From: Leifsonia tongyongensis
Lineage (GTDB): Bacteria; Actinomycetota; Actinomycetes; Actinomycetales; Microbacteriaceae
Direction: 5' to 3'
DNA: 64,000 bases
Assembly (NCBI RefSeq): GCF_010686705.1
Contig: NZ_JAAGWY010000001.1
Coordinates: 558,001-622,000, forward strand
The notes beneath the pieces were generated by a model. It was not told the origin of the DNA and did no database searches. It worked only from the letters and a program-made list of their open reading frames with translations. Position numbers and translations under genes: made by a program. Shown here one piece after another: positions 35,583-44,519 of this stretch; positions within the stretch are counted from its first letter, which is position 1; the number at the start of each line of letters is the position of its first letter.

Positions 35583-37373
35583 CTACGAGGAGCCGGCGCT
35601 GCGGTCCGGCTGGGGCCCTCCTGTTGCGACGATCAGATTCGTCAGGAATCCGACGGAACTCGGCCGCGGCTCGATCGTGCCGGCGAGCATGTCCTGCAGC
35701 CAGTTCGCGCTCACGAAATCCGTCGCACCCAGCGGGTCGAGGGTGTGAGGTTCCCGGCGCCACCACTGGACCACCTTCTGAGCCAGCACGTCTCCCCCAG
35801 CCGGAGGTCGATTCCCTCGGCGGGCGCGCTGGATCGCCTTGCGGGCGAGGCGTTGGCCGGTGTGCAGAGTCTGAGCCACCGGATCCCACAGCGACGGCTG
35901 CGCGTAAGCGGCGGGGCTCGGCCGGCCTTCCAGGGGAAGCCGCCCGAGTTCGGGATCCAACTCCAGCTGCAGGGTCGCAAGGAAACGCGCATGGGCTTTG
36001 TCCTGGGGAGTCAGGCGCGCGGAGAGTCCGAGGAAGTCCGGTTCCAGCATCGGATTCACCACGACCCGCCGGTAGCCGACGGCCGTGTCCGTCGCACCCG
36101 CCCATCGCTGCATGCGATCGCGGAGGTAGAGCGCATCCGTCGCACGGAACCACTCGTCACCCCCGCGACGGAGGGCGGCGTACACCTCGGCGTTCGCAGC
36201 CTCGCGACCCCAATCCGCGAAGTCAGCGGTGAGCAGACCAGGCTCGACCGCCTCGTTGACGAACATGCGCCAGGCGGCGAGCTTCTCGGCGTCGGCGCGG
36301 GTGTATGGGCGGTCCCGGACACGGCCGACATAATAGAAGCCGCGCGCCACCTCACCGCCGAGACCGGAGATACGCACTCCCTGGGTGAACCCGCGTTCGG
36401 CGACACCGAGGGCTGCGAGGGCGACCGGGTCGGACATCCCGTCCAGTCGGAACGCGGCGTCCCGGCACAGCTCCCAGCCCTCCTCCGGGTCGAGTCCACC
36501 GAGGTCGGTGAGGCCACGCACCTCGTGCTCGATGCCGAATCGCGAGGCGATCTCCCCGGCGATTGCGACGTCCCCGCTGCCCGGCACGCTGAGTGTCATC
36601 GCATGGAGCCCTCGTCGCCGGGAGACCGGTACAGCGCTCAGCAGGAGCCTCGAATCGAGGCCGCCGGTCAATTGCAGCACCGCGTCCGGCTGATCGTCGA
36701 GCAGAGCTTCGACTGAGGCGCGGAGAATCGCTGCAGCCTCGGAAACGGCGCGATCCAGAGAGATCGGCTCTGCGGGCGCGGGCGCCACCTCGGCCAGGCT
36801 GACTCCGTCGACGCCGAGACGCGCGATAGCCGCAGGCGCCAACTTCAGGATGCCGTCGAACAGGGTGCGTTGACCGAGCTGCCAGCCCAGCAGGGACTGC
36901 ACCGCGACGGCGGTCCGGTCCAACTGAGCGCCACGGGCCCAGCCGGCCAGCAGCGCCGAGGTCGAGAGCGTTCCGGCACCCGGCGATTGCGGATCGCTGT
37001 GGAAGAGCTGCCGGAAGCCCATCGAGTCGGCGACCATGGTCACCGCGTCGTCGTGCAGGGTCGCTGCGGCGAACGGCGGAAGCAGGCGGGTGAGCGCACG
37101 CGAGTCGTCGCGCATCAGGCCCGCGATCTCGGAGCCGGCCACGGCCCTTCCCGATCGGCGCGCAACGCGCGAAAGGACGAGGGTGCACCCGTCCTCGGTC
37201 GGGCTGAGACCCCAGTACGCCATCCGGACCGCGCCGGCACCGAGCTCCGAGACTGTGCTGGTCTCCGAGACTGTGCAGATCTCCGAGAATGTGCCGACGA
37301 CCGCGCCCACCTCGGCCGGGACGGCGCCGACGTTGGAGGCGAGCATCCCGGGAAGGACCGCCGCGCGGGTCAT
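35583..37373 (-). CDS. Asparagine-synthase-like amidotransferase without N-terminal nucleophile
   Basis: From ATG 37373, five bases after the ACP stop, the product is 596 residues. The C-terminal two thirds is an asparagine-synthase ATP-pyrophosphatase domain with the PP-loop LTGGLDSRLLLSAV (about residue 245). The N-terminal class-II glutaminase domain is recognisable by order only and does not begin with the catalytic Met-Cys, so it probably cannot hydrolyse glutamine. An in-frame 18-base triplet repeat lies near residues 26-43. The family member in exosortase-A loci (amidotransferase 1) occurs in the same gene set. It probably forms an amide between an acid activated by ATP and an amine. 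The substrates are unknown. Confidence 0.8.
   Translation of the reverse strand: MTRAAVLPGMLASNVGAVPAEVGAVVGTFSEICTVSETSTVSELGAGAVRMAYWGLSPTEDGCTLVLSRVARRSGRAVAGSEIAGLMRDDSRALTRLLPPFAAATLHDDAVTMVADSMGFRQLFHSDPQSPGAGTLSTSALLAGWARGAQLDRTAVAVQSLLGWQLGQRTLFDGILKLAPAAIARLGVDGVSLAEVAPAPAEPISLDRAVSEAAAILRASVEALLDDQPDAVLQLTGGLDSRLLLSAVPVSRRRGLHAMTLSVPGSGDVAIAGEIASRFGIEHEVRGLTDLGGLDPEEGWELCRDAAFRLDGMSDPVALAALGVAERGFTQGVRISGLGGEVARGFYYVGRVRDRPYTRADAEKLAAWRMFVNEAVEPGLLTADFADWGREAANAEVYAALRRGGDEWFRATDALYLRDRMQRWAGATDTAVGYRRVVVNPMLEPDFLGLSARLTPQDKAHARFLATLQLELDPELGRLPLEGRPSPAAYAQPSLWDPVAQTLHTGQRLARKAIQRARRGNRPPAGGDVLAQKVVQWWRREPHTLDPLGATDFVSANWLQDMLAGTIEPRPSSVGFLTNLIVATGGPQPDRSAGSS
37245..37298 (-). repeat. 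Three 18-base tandem repeats in the synthase gene
   Basis: Units at 37245, 37263 and 37281 share CTCCGAGAMTGTGC (M = A or C). They are in frame and code for three copies of a six-residue TVSE-like unit in the N-terminal region of the asparagine-synthase-like protein. In-frame slippage there would change length without breaking the gene. Confidence 0.8.
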
Positions 37374-37377
37374 GGCG

Positions 37378-37632
37378 CTAGGCGGCGAGCTTCGCATCGA
37401 CGAAGTCGGTAAGGGAACCGACGGTCTCGAAGAGGTCCTCGCCGAACTCGTCGTCGTCGATCACGATGTCGAAGCGCTCCTCGATCGCGACGACGAGGGT
37501 GACGACACCGAAGGAATCGAGTTCGGGAAGCGCACCGAACAGCGCCGTCTCGCGGGTGAGCTCATCCGGGCTCTGCGTGAGCTCCAGCGTGTCGATCAGC
37601 ACCTCTCGGATGGTGTCAACGGTCTCGGGCAT
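37378..37632 (-). CDS. Acyl carrier protein
   Basis: The 84-residue acidic protein has the four-helix carrier layout with PELDSFGVV, where Ser40 is the phosphopantetheine site, followed by an acidic loop (FDIVIDDDEF). GGGAGA lies about nine bases before the ATG. As part of the ligase-decarboxylase-carrier-synthase set it would carry the acyl or aminoacyl group loaded by the AMP-forming ligase and hand it to the asparagine-synthase-like protein. It is not likely the housekeeping fatty acid ACP, because it is embedded in a polysaccharide operon. Confidence 0.9.
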   Translation of the reverse strand: MPETVDTIREVLIDTLELTQSPDELTRETALFGALPELDSFGVVTLVVAIEERFDIVIDDDEFGEDLFETVGSLTDFVDAKLAA

Positions 37633-37650
37633 GCGGTCGTTCTCCCATTT

Positions 37651-37700
37651 CTTCAGATGAATACTGCTTCAGACGAATACTGTGCTTCAGACGAATACTT
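37651..37700 (-). repeat. Three 16-base repeats across a stop codon and the ACP leader
   Basis: Copies at 37651, 37667 and 37685 share CTTCAGAYGAATACT on the plus strand. On the coding strand the copy at 37685-37700 carries the last codons and stop of the decarboxylase gene (EVFV, TGA). The other two copies fill the 54-base space before the ACP gene. This looks like local duplication of the decarboxylase 3' end. It explains why this junction alone in the region is not an overlap. Confidence 0.85.
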
Positions 37701-38913
37701 CTGCAGGCGCGGGGTGGCCGAGGAACGCGGTCGGACTCGCGGTGAGGCCGTACGCACCCTGCTGGAAGATCACGACGAGGTCGTCGATGCCCGCCGCCGG
37801 TACCGCGACGTTGTCGCCGAGGAGGTCGAGCGGCGTGCACAGGCAGCCGACGACGGTCACGTTCTCGTCCTCAGGCGCCTCGATCCTGTTTCCCACCGCG
37901 AGCGGGTAGTTGCGGCGGATCGCCTGCCCGAAATTGCCGGATGCAGCCAACTGGTGATGCATCCCGCCGTCCACGACGAGGTAGGTCTTGCCCCGGGAGA
38001 CCTTGCGATCGAGGACGCGCGTGACGTACACGCCGCACTCCCCGACGATGTAGCGCCCGAGCTCGATGACCGGCGTCGCGTCGGGCAGCTCCCGGGAGAG
38101 CGGCCCGTCCACGAGTTCCTGGAGACCGGCGGCCAGGACATCGAGCTCCAGCGCCTGGTCTCTTTCCGAATACGGGATCCCGAACCCGCCGCCGAGGTTC
38201 ACATACCGCACCGGCGTCGTCAGGTGCTGGGCCAGCTCGACGACGAGTTCGACGGTGCGCCGCTGCGCCTCGGCGATGATCGCCGCATCGAGGTTCTGGG
38301 AGCCGGCGAAGACATGGAAGCCCCGGATATCCACCCCGGCTCGTGCGTACTCCTTCACGAACTCCGGCACGCGCTCTGCGTCGATGCCGAACTGTTGGGG
38401 ACCGCCGCCCATGCGCATCCCGGAACCCTTCACCGCGAAGTCCGGATTGACACGGATCGCGATGCTCGGAGTGAGACCGAGCTCGTCGCCGGCCGCGATC
38501 ACCCGCTCGATCTCTGTCGGAGACTCCACCTCCACGATGATCCCCGAAGCCACGGCCTGCCCGATCTCGGCAGGACTCTTGCCGGGACCCGCGAAACTCA
38601 CCTGCTCGGGGCGGATGCCGGTGTCCAGGGCCGTACGGAGTTCCAGCCCGGACGCCACATCGATCCGGTCCACCCGCCCCGCCAGGTGCTGCACCACGGC
38701 GGGCATCGGGTTCGCCTTCATGGCGTAGCTGAGCTCGACCTGTTCGGGGAGGGCAGTGCGCAGACGGTCGACCCGTTCGTCGAGCAGCCCGCGATCGTAC
38801 GCGAAGAACGGGGTCGAGCCGACGCGGGCAGCCAGCCGGGTCAACGGCAGGCCGCCGACGCGGAGCTCGCCGTCGACCGTGCCGAACGCAGCGACGTGCT
38901 CGTGCGGCTTCAT
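37687..38913 (-). CDS. PLP-dependent decarboxylase, exosortase-A-associated type
   Basis: The 408-residue protein is a fold-type III (alanine-racemase-like) decarboxylase of the diaminopimelate/ornithine decarboxylase group. The PLP lysine is Lys66 in YAMKANP. The phosphate-binding glycines are in NLGGGFGIPY, HVFAGSQ occupies the position of the family His-Gly motif, and VGCLCTPLDLL carries the Cys of the second subunit. The sequence is closest in style to the exosortase A system-associated family (TIGR03099). It should produce an amine from an amino acid, or act on a carrier-bound amino acid. It is coupled by ATGA to the ligase gene upstream. Confidence 0.86.
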   Translation of the reverse strand: MKPHEHVAAFGTVDGELRVGGLPLTRLAARVGSTPFFAYDRGLLDERVDRLRTALPEQVELSYAMKANPMPAVVQHLAGRVDRIDVASGLELRTALDTGIRPEQVSFAGPGKSPAEIGQAVASGIIVEVESPTEIERVIAAGDELGLTPSIAIRVNPDFAVKGSGMRMGGGPQQFGIDAERVPEFVKEYARAGVDIRGFHVFAGSQNLDAAIIAEAQRRTVELVVELAQHLTTPVRYVNLGGGFGIPYSERDQALELDVLAAGLQELVDGPLSRELPDATPVIELGRYIVGECGVYVTRVLDRKVSRGKTYLVVDGGMHHQLAASGNFGQAIRRNYPLAVGNRIEAPEDENVTVVGCLCTPLDLLGDNVAVPAAGIDDLVVIFQQGAYGLTASPTAFLGHPAPAEVFV

Positions 38914-40466
38914 CCGGACACCTGCGCCTTGATGAGCGTGCGATCGAACTTCCCGTTCGGAGAGCGGGGCAATTCGTCGCGCAGGTCGATCGTCGTGGGC
39001 ACCATGTACAGGGGAAGGGTCTGCCGCAGCGCCGACCCGAGAGCGGATACCTCGACATCGTCTGTCACCGCCGTGGCGACGAGCACGATCCGATGACCCA
39101 GGCCCGGCTCCTCGACCCCGAGGGCCACGGCGTCCCGCACCAACCCGGTGGCGTACGCAGCCTCCTCGATCTCCGACGGGCTGACACGGTATCCGGAGGT
39201 CTTGATCATGTCGTCGGTGCGGCCCACGAAGTAGAGGAACCCGTCCTTGTCTGCTACGACGGTGTCACCGGACCAGACGGCGAGCTCCGGCGCGCGCCAC
39301 AGCTGACCGGGATGATGCACCGGCCGGAACCGCTCGGCCGTGCGCTCCGGGTCGTTCCAGTACCCGAGCGCGACCAGGGCGCCCCGATGCACGAGTTCGC
39401 CCTCCTCGCACGGTGCGCAGCGTGTGCCGTCGGGGCGCAGGACGAGCACCTCGGCGTCGGGGATGGCTTTGCCGATCGAGTCGGGACGACGATCCACCTC
39501 GCGCGGGTCCAGATAGGTCGAGCGGAACGCTTCGGTGAGGCCGTACATGAGATACGGATCGGCGGCGGTGAAGATGCCGCGCAGCCGGTCGAGGAGGGCA
39601 CGTGGCATCCGGCCCCCCGTGTTCGCCCAGTAGCGCAGTCGCTGTGCCGCTTCCTCGGGCCACGGGACTTCCGCGACCTGCAGCCACAGCGGGGGCACGC
39701 CGGTGATGCCCGTGATGCCGTGCTTCGCACACAGCCGGGGCACGTCACGGGGAAGCAGATAGTTGGCCAGCACGCAGTGCGCCCCGACGGAGAAGGCCGT
39801 CGTGACCTGGCTGAGGCCGGCGTCGAAGCTGAGCGGCAGGATGCTGAGGATCACATCATCACTGGTGTTCTTCAGGTAGGTGCTGACGCTCTCCGCACCC
39901 ACGATCAGGTTGCGGTGGCTCAGCACCACGCCCTTCGGCTTGCCGCTGCTTCCGGAGGTGTAGAGGATCGCCGCCGGATCGAGGTCGATCGTGCCCGGCA
40001 CCGGCAGGCGGCCGGTCGTCCGCTCATCGTTCCACGGGTGGAGCGCGACTCCCTCCGGGGCTGCTGTCCCGGGCGAACCGAGGACGATGATGTCGGTCAC
40101 CTCGGTGCCCTCGAGCGCTCCGGCGAGCTGGGCCAGCCTGTCGGATGAGGTCACCAGGAACCGGGCACCGCTGTCACGGAGGACGTGGGCGACCTGCGGA
40201 GGCTTGAGGACGTGATTGACGGGGACGAAGATGCCGCCCGCCACGGATGCTCCGAAGAAGGCGACCACCGTCTCGATCCGCTTCTCGAGGTAGATCGCGA
40301 CGCGCTCCGCCGGCATCAGGCCGAGCTCGCTGAGCTGCACGGCGACGGCGCGGGTCCGATCCCAGAGCTCGGCGTACGAGACGGTGACCTCTTTGTAGGT
40401 GAGTGCGGGATGATCCGGCGTCGACGTAGCGGCCTGCCGCAGCAGGTCGTGCAGGTGCGTCCTCAT
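38910..40466 (-). CDS. AMP-forming acyl-CoA/acyl-carrier ligase
   Basis: The 518-residue protein is a complete ANL-superfamily ligase: P-loop ILYTSGSSGKPKGV, the A5 region YLMYGLTEAF, a GYWNDPERT motif, hinge VGRTDDMIKTSGYRVSP and the catalytic lysine near the C-terminus in SPNGKFDR. It activates a carboxylic acid as acyl-AMP and transfers it to a thiol, here most likely the pantetheine arm of the ACP two genes on. It resembles the exosortase-A-associated ligase family (TIGR03098). It overlaps both neighbours by four bases. Confidence 0.88.
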   Translation of the reverse strand: MRTHLHDLLRQAATSTPDHPALTYKEVTVSYAELWDRTRAVAVQLSELGLMPAERVAIYLEKRIETVVAFFGASVAGGIFVPVNHVLKPPQVAHVLRDSGARFLVTSSDRLAQLAGALEGTEVTDIIVLGSPGTAAPEGVALHPWNDERTTGRLPVPGTIDLDPAAILYTSGSSGKPKGVVLSHRNLIVGAESVSTYLKNTSDDVILSILPLSFDAGLSQVTTAFSVGAHCVLANYLLPRDVPRLCAKHGITGITGVPPLWLQVAEVPWPEEAAQRLRYWANTGGRMPRALLDRLRGIFTAADPYLMYGLTEAFRSTYLDPREVDRRPDSIGKAIPDAEVLVLRPDGTRCAPCEEGELVHRGALVALGYWNDPERTAERFRPVHHPGQLWRAPELAVWSGDTVVADKDGFLYFVGRTDDMIKTSGYRVSPSEIEEAAYATGLVRDAVALGVEEPGLGHRIVLVATAVTDDVEVSALGSALRQTLPLYMVPTTIDLRDELPRSPNGKFDRTLIKAQVSG

Positions 40467-41809
40467 CGCGGAGCCCTCCGTTCGAGGAGATAGCGAGCGA
40501 ATTCTTCCTTGTCGTCGAGATCAACATAGCGCCGACCCTGCGCGTCGCTCGCTGTGACGCCGGTATCGTCCGGGACGGCGGGGCCGGGCTGCGAGAACCC
40601 GGAGACCGCGTCGAAGACCGCCACGTAGGACTCGGCCTGCGGGCGCCAGTCGAGGTCGGACGAGACGCGCTCGCGGCCTTTCGTTCCGAGCGCGATCCTG
40701 AGGTCGGAGTCCTCGATCAGCCGCTCCACCGCATCCGCGAACGCTGCGATGTCGCCAGACGGAACATAGAGCAGGCTGTCGCCGCCCGAGACGCGGGTCT
40801 CAGCCAGGTCGAACGAGACGGACGGCAGCGCATAGGCCATGTACTCCATGGTCTTGTTCATCGTCGAAAGGTCGTTGAGCGGCGTCTTCAGGTCAGGGCA
40901 GAGGCCGATGTCGGCACGGCTCAGGTATTCGGCGATCGCCACCCGATCGACGCGGCCCGTGAAGGTCACGTGGTCATCGAGACCGAGTCGCGTGGACTGC
41001 GCCTTCAGGTCCTCGAGGCAGTCGCCGAAACCCAGCAGGGTGGCAGTCACCGTGGTGCGCCCACGCTTGTGCACCAGTTCGTCCATGACGAGGAGCACCT
41101 GGTCCACACCGTCCTGCGGGCCCATGATTCCGAGGTAGGCGAGCTCGATGCCATCCGCGGGGCGCGGGTTCTGCGGGTAGATCGGACGCATCTGCCGCGT
41201 GTCGGGGCCACTGCGCACGACCGTGACATGGCCGGGGCGACGCCCTCCCCGGCGCACGGCGATCGCTTTGTACGACTCATTCGTCGAGATGATCCGGTCC
41301 GCCGTGCGGAACGTCCGCCGTTCGAGCCAGCGCAGACCGCGATACTCGAGGTTCTGCGAGAGCCCCTGCGGACGCCCGAAACGCGAAATGAAGAGCTCGG
41401 GATTCAGGTCGTGGTGGTCGAACACGAAGCGCACGCCGCGCGAACGCCACAGCAGTGCGAGCAGCCAGTACGTGTCCGGCGGGTTGCAGGCCTGGATGAT
41501 GTCGAATCGCCGGTGGCGCCACGCTCTGAGGGAGAGCCGCGCGGTCTGCACCCAGCTGAACGCGAACTCCCAGGCGAAGCCGAGGAATCCCTCGGCCTCG
41601 GGAGCGGGCCGGTACTTGTAGATGTCGACGCCGTCGAGGTGCTGACGAGCTGGGTCCCCCGGACCCTTCGGGCAGATGACGCTGACCCGGTACCCGCGCG
41701 CCACCAGCGCCTGGCACTCCAGCCAGACCCGGCGGTCGAGGGGTACCGGCAGGTTCTGCACGATGATCAGCACGTGCGGCGCAGGCGGCCGCCCTGTCGT
41801 ATCGGTCAT
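40463..41809 (-). CDS. Family 4 glycosyltransferase
   Basis: From ATG 41809 (ATGA with the previous gene, GGGAGCGAGG upstream) the product is 448 residues. The GT-B signature is clear: VLIIVQNLPVPLDRRVWLEC at the N-terminus, IIQACNPPDTYW, DRIISTNESYK, then the donor-binding C-domain with LAYLGIMGPQDGVD and ADIGLCPDLKTPLNDLSTMN. The final ~20 residues are a charged tail. It is a WbuB-like peripheral membrane enzyme that adds one sugar to the lipid-linked repeat. Confidence 0.88.
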   Translation of the reverse strand: MTDTTGRPPAPHVLIIVQNLPVPLDRRVWLECQALVARGYRVSVICPKGPGDPARQHLDGVDIYKYRPAPEAEGFLGFAWEFAFSWVQTARLSLRAWRHRRFDIIQACNPPDTYWLLALLWRSRGVRFVFDHHDLNPELFISRFGRPQGLSQNLEYRGLRWLERRTFRTADRIISTNESYKAIAVRRGGRRPGHVTVVRSGPDTRQMRPIYPQNPRPADGIELAYLGIMGPQDGVDQVLLVMDELVHKRGRTTVTATLLGFGDCLEDLKAQSTRLGLDDHVTFTGRVDRVAIAEYLSRADIGLCPDLKTPLNDLSTMNKTMEYMAYALPSVSFDLAETRVSGGDSLLYVPSGDIAAFADAVERLIEDSDLRIALGTKGRERVSSDLDWRPQAESYVAVFDAVSGFSQPGPAVPDDTGVTASDAQGRRYVDLDDKEEFARYLLERRAPR

Positions 41810-43074
41810 CCTCGCTCCCCCTGGCGGGTCAGTTCGATAGGTGAAGAGGGCGAGGGGGCCGGCGACGACCCATACACCTCGTCTTCCACAATGTCGACGA
41901 GCGCCCGCGACGTCGGCTCCCACGAGCGGCCCACGACGGACGCCGCGGCCGCGGCCGACCGCTCGCGGAGATCCGGCGCGGTGACGGCTGCGCTGAGCTC
42001 TCCGGCGAGCGCCGCCGGAGTCGGCGGTGCCCAGCGCACGTGCTCGTTCGGCAGCACCAGGTGCGCGAGGGCCATGTCGTTGACGACAGGGATGTTACCG
42101 GCGGCGAGCATCTCCTCGGCGACGAGGGTGATGTTGGTGAACGACATCGCCAGCCCCGCGATGGTGCGGCCGTAGAGGTCGTTCAGCTGCGCAGTCGTCA
42201 GCCGTCCGTGGAAGGTCACGGGGATGCCGAGCCCGCGCGGCCGTGCGCCGTAGACGTGGATCTCCTGCTCGGGATGCATTCGGTGGAACTGCATCAGCGC
42301 GACGCACGCCAGCTCGTACCCGCGGCGCGGGAAATCCGGTCGACAGTAGAAGACGATCCCGCTCCGCACGATGTCACGCGAAGGAGGCCGGTAGACCTGC
42401 GAGTCGCAGCCGAACGGCACCACATCGTTGCGGAGCCCCGTCGCCTCGGTGATCATCGCGTCGAGCATCTCGCCCAATGCGATGCGACGGAACGGCAGCC
42501 TGTAGGTCATCGCCGCGAGTTCGTACTGCGAGCCGTGGCCGTAGAAATAGGGTTCATAGTCCTGGATGAAGTAGAGGCGGCGCATCGGGCCCTCCCCGTA
42601 CGTGACGATCACGTGGGCGGACTCCCATCCCGAGGCGAGGATGGCGTCGACGTCCCGGATCCCCTTGGTCACGTCCCGCACGGTGGCGTGGAGGTGAGGC
42701 CAGTGCTCGCGGATGACCGCCGTGGCGGCCGCGACGTCGAGGCCGTTCTTGTCATACAGATACAACACGCATCGGTGTCCGCGTCTCTCCAGCGCCTCCA
42801 TCATCCGGAACAGGGTGGTGTGGCCGCCCGAACCCGGCGCGGGCGGGGTGGCCACCCAGCCCACGGTCAGCGTTCCGTCTCGCGAGGGACGCGACTCGGG
42901 CAGCGGGAGGCCGAGCGGGACTTCGGTGAGGATGTCGTCGAACGCGAGGTTGAACAACAGCTCGGCCGCCCCGCTCCGCAGGTACGCGCGCTGAGCCAGC
43001 CGCTGCACGATCCCGTGCACACCAACGTCGCGGGCACGACGCGCTTTGGAGAGGAAGCCATCCACTCGACTCAT
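41806..43074 (-). CDS. WsaF-like glycosyltransferase
   Basis: ATG 43074 overlaps the preceding stop by one base (TGATG) with AAGGGAG upstream, giving 422 residues. The N-domain motif VGWVATPPAPGSGGHTTLFR and the middle RRLYFIQDYEPYFY are hallmarks of the WsaF rhamnosyltransferase family (rhamnan synthesis). The C-domain has VPFGCDSQVYRPP, VFYCRPDFPRRGYEL and EEMLAAGNIPVVNDM. It probably adds a deoxyhexose such as rhamnose; no dTDP-rhamnose genes are in the window. Cytosolic face of the membrane. Confidence 0.82.
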   Translation of the reverse strand: MSRVDGFLSKARRARDVGVHGIVQRLAQRAYLRSGAAELLFNLAFDDILTEVPLGLPLPESRPSRDGTLTVGWVATPPAPGSGGHTTLFRMMEALERRGHRCVLYLYDKNGLDVAAATAVIREHWPHLHATVRDVTKGIRDVDAILASGWESAHVIVTYGEGPMRRLYFIQDYEPYFYGHGSQYELAAMTYRLPFRRIALGEMLDAMITEATGLRNDVVPFGCDSQVYRPPSRDIVRSGIVFYCRPDFPRRGYELACVALMQFHRMHPEQEIHVYGARPRGLGIPVTFHGRLTTAQLNDLYGRTIAGLAMSFTNITLVAEEMLAAGNIPVVNDMALAHLVLPNEHVRWAPPTPAALAGELSAAVTAPDLRERSAAAAASVVGRSWEPTSRALVDIVEDEVYGSSPAPSPSSPIELTRQGERG

Positions 43075-44519
43075 CAGCTGCTCCCTTCGACTCGACCGAC
43101 GCGTGCTTCGACAAGGCCGCGAGCGACGGCGCGCCGGAGCACGTCGGCGTGGCCCTCGACCATCGCGGTCAGCTGCTCCCCGGGCGCCCACGTCCGCACG
43201 GGCGCCCGCGAGTCGTCCCGCGCACGGAGGACGAGGGCGTCGACGGCGGCTCCGAGCTCGTGCGCATTCGGCTGACGCCTGCTCCGCCGCCGCGCTCGGG
43301 CGACTGCGGCGTCGGACACGCGCTCAGCGGGGCCGCAGGGGTTCGGAATGAGGAAGGAGCCGCCCCGGTCCCGATCGACGAGTTCGCGTGCTCCGCCGAA
43401 GTCGCCGAGCACGAGCCCCAGACCGGTCTCTGCGGCCTCCGTGGCGGCGACCGGCCAGCCCTCGAAGAACGAGTCGAGGATGAAGCCGTCCGCCGCCGCG
43501 AGCAGTGCACGGGCATCGGAGCGGCCCAGGAGCGTCACACGGTCGGCGCGGTCACTGCACCGTCGGAGGGCGTCCGCCCGGCGCAGCTCCGCCCAGTCCG
43601 AGGGCTCTCCCGCAACGACGAGGCGCACCTGGTCAGCCGTCACGGTCGCGAGGAACGAGGAGACGAGGCCGGCCACGTTCTTCTGCGCGTCGTAGCGGGT
43701 GAGGCTCACGAGGACGAAGTCGCCCGCGAGGTCCGTCCCCAGCGTGCGCGCGAGCGCGGCGCGGGCAGCCCTGCGCTCATCGGCGTCCGGGGCGCTCTCG
43801 GACGGCACAGCGTTGGCGACGACCCGGATCCGTTCCGCCAGCTCAGCGCCGACATGCCGCGCGTGGAACTCGCGCACCGATTCGCTGACCCCGATCGCCG
43901 CCGGGGAGCTCCCGAGCACTCGGGCGAAGCGACGCCAGCGCGCTCTCGAGAAGTGGATCTCCATGTTGTGAAGCACCGGCACGACCGGGATGCCCGAGGC
44001 GATGGCTGCGTCCTCCAGCGGCAACGGGGCGCTGTGCGACTCGATCACGTCCGGGTTCAGCTCGCGCAGCGCTCGCTCCGCTTCGGCCTCGTTCGCCGCG
44101 ACGACGACATCCACCCCACGCGACCTCAAGCGAGCCGCGCGGGCGCCGTCCGCTGTGCAGATCACGACGGCACGGACGCCGGCCATCGGGAACGCCGCGG
44201 CGAGCACCTCGATGACGGAGCCGATGCCGCCCACCTCCATCGATCCGGTGAGCAGGGCGCAGCAGAGCGTCGCGGGGAAGGACGACGTCGCCGGGGGTAG
44301 GGCAATTGCGCCCGAACGTACCCCGATAGCCGCGAGGTGTCGCAGCGGACGCCGGAACATCCGCGCGGTCAATGGATGGACGTAGCCGTAGCGGATGCGC
44401 GGGGGCAGCAGGTCCGTCGCGGTGACCACCGCCCCGAAGAACGCGGTCTCCGCCCGCGCGGCGGCGCGACCTCGACGCCGTCGGCCTCCGGACGACGCTG
44501 ATCCCTGCGACATCGTCAT
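43074..44519 (-). CDS. Family 4 glycosyltransferase
   Basis: ATG 44519 overlaps the flippase stop (ATGA). The 481-residue product has an Arg-rich N-terminus and a hydrophobic patch near 90-110. GT-B features follow: TGSMEVGGIGSVIEVLAAAF in the N-domain, PVVPVLHNMEIHFSRARW, and a C-domain with VLVSLTRYDAQKNVAGLVSS, RVTLLGRSDARALLAAADGF and FEGWPVAATEAAETGLGLVL, the conserved E-x7-E donor site. The acceptor and donor are not predictable. Confidence 0.85.
   Translation of the reverse strand: MTMSQGSASSGGRRRRGRAAARAETAFFGAVVTATDLLPPRIRYGYVHPLTARMFRRPLRHLAAIGVRSGAIALPPATSSFPATLCCALLTGSMEVGGIGSVIEVLAAAFPMAGVRAVVICTADGARAARLRSRGVDVVVAANEAEAERALRELNPDVIESHSAPLPLEDAAIASGIPVVPVLHNMEIHFSRARWRRFARVLGSSPAAIGVSESVREFHARHVGAELAERIRVVANAVPSESAPDADERRAARAALARTLGTDLAGDFVLVSLTRYDAQKNVAGLVSSFLATVTADQVRLVVAGEPSDWAELRRADALRRCSDRADRVTLLGRSDARALLAAADGFILDSFFEGWPVAATEAAETGLGLVLGDFGGARELVDRDRGGSFLIPNPCGPAERVSDAAVARARRRSRRQPNAHELGAAVDALVLRARDDSRAPVRTWAPGEQLTAMVEGHADVLRRAVARGLVEARVGRVEGSS

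Noticed and set aside
35583-40466. An exosortase or PEP-CTERM gene to go with the cassette
   Set aside because: No multi-spanning protein with exosortase motifs and no PEP C-terminus was found among the genes of this window.
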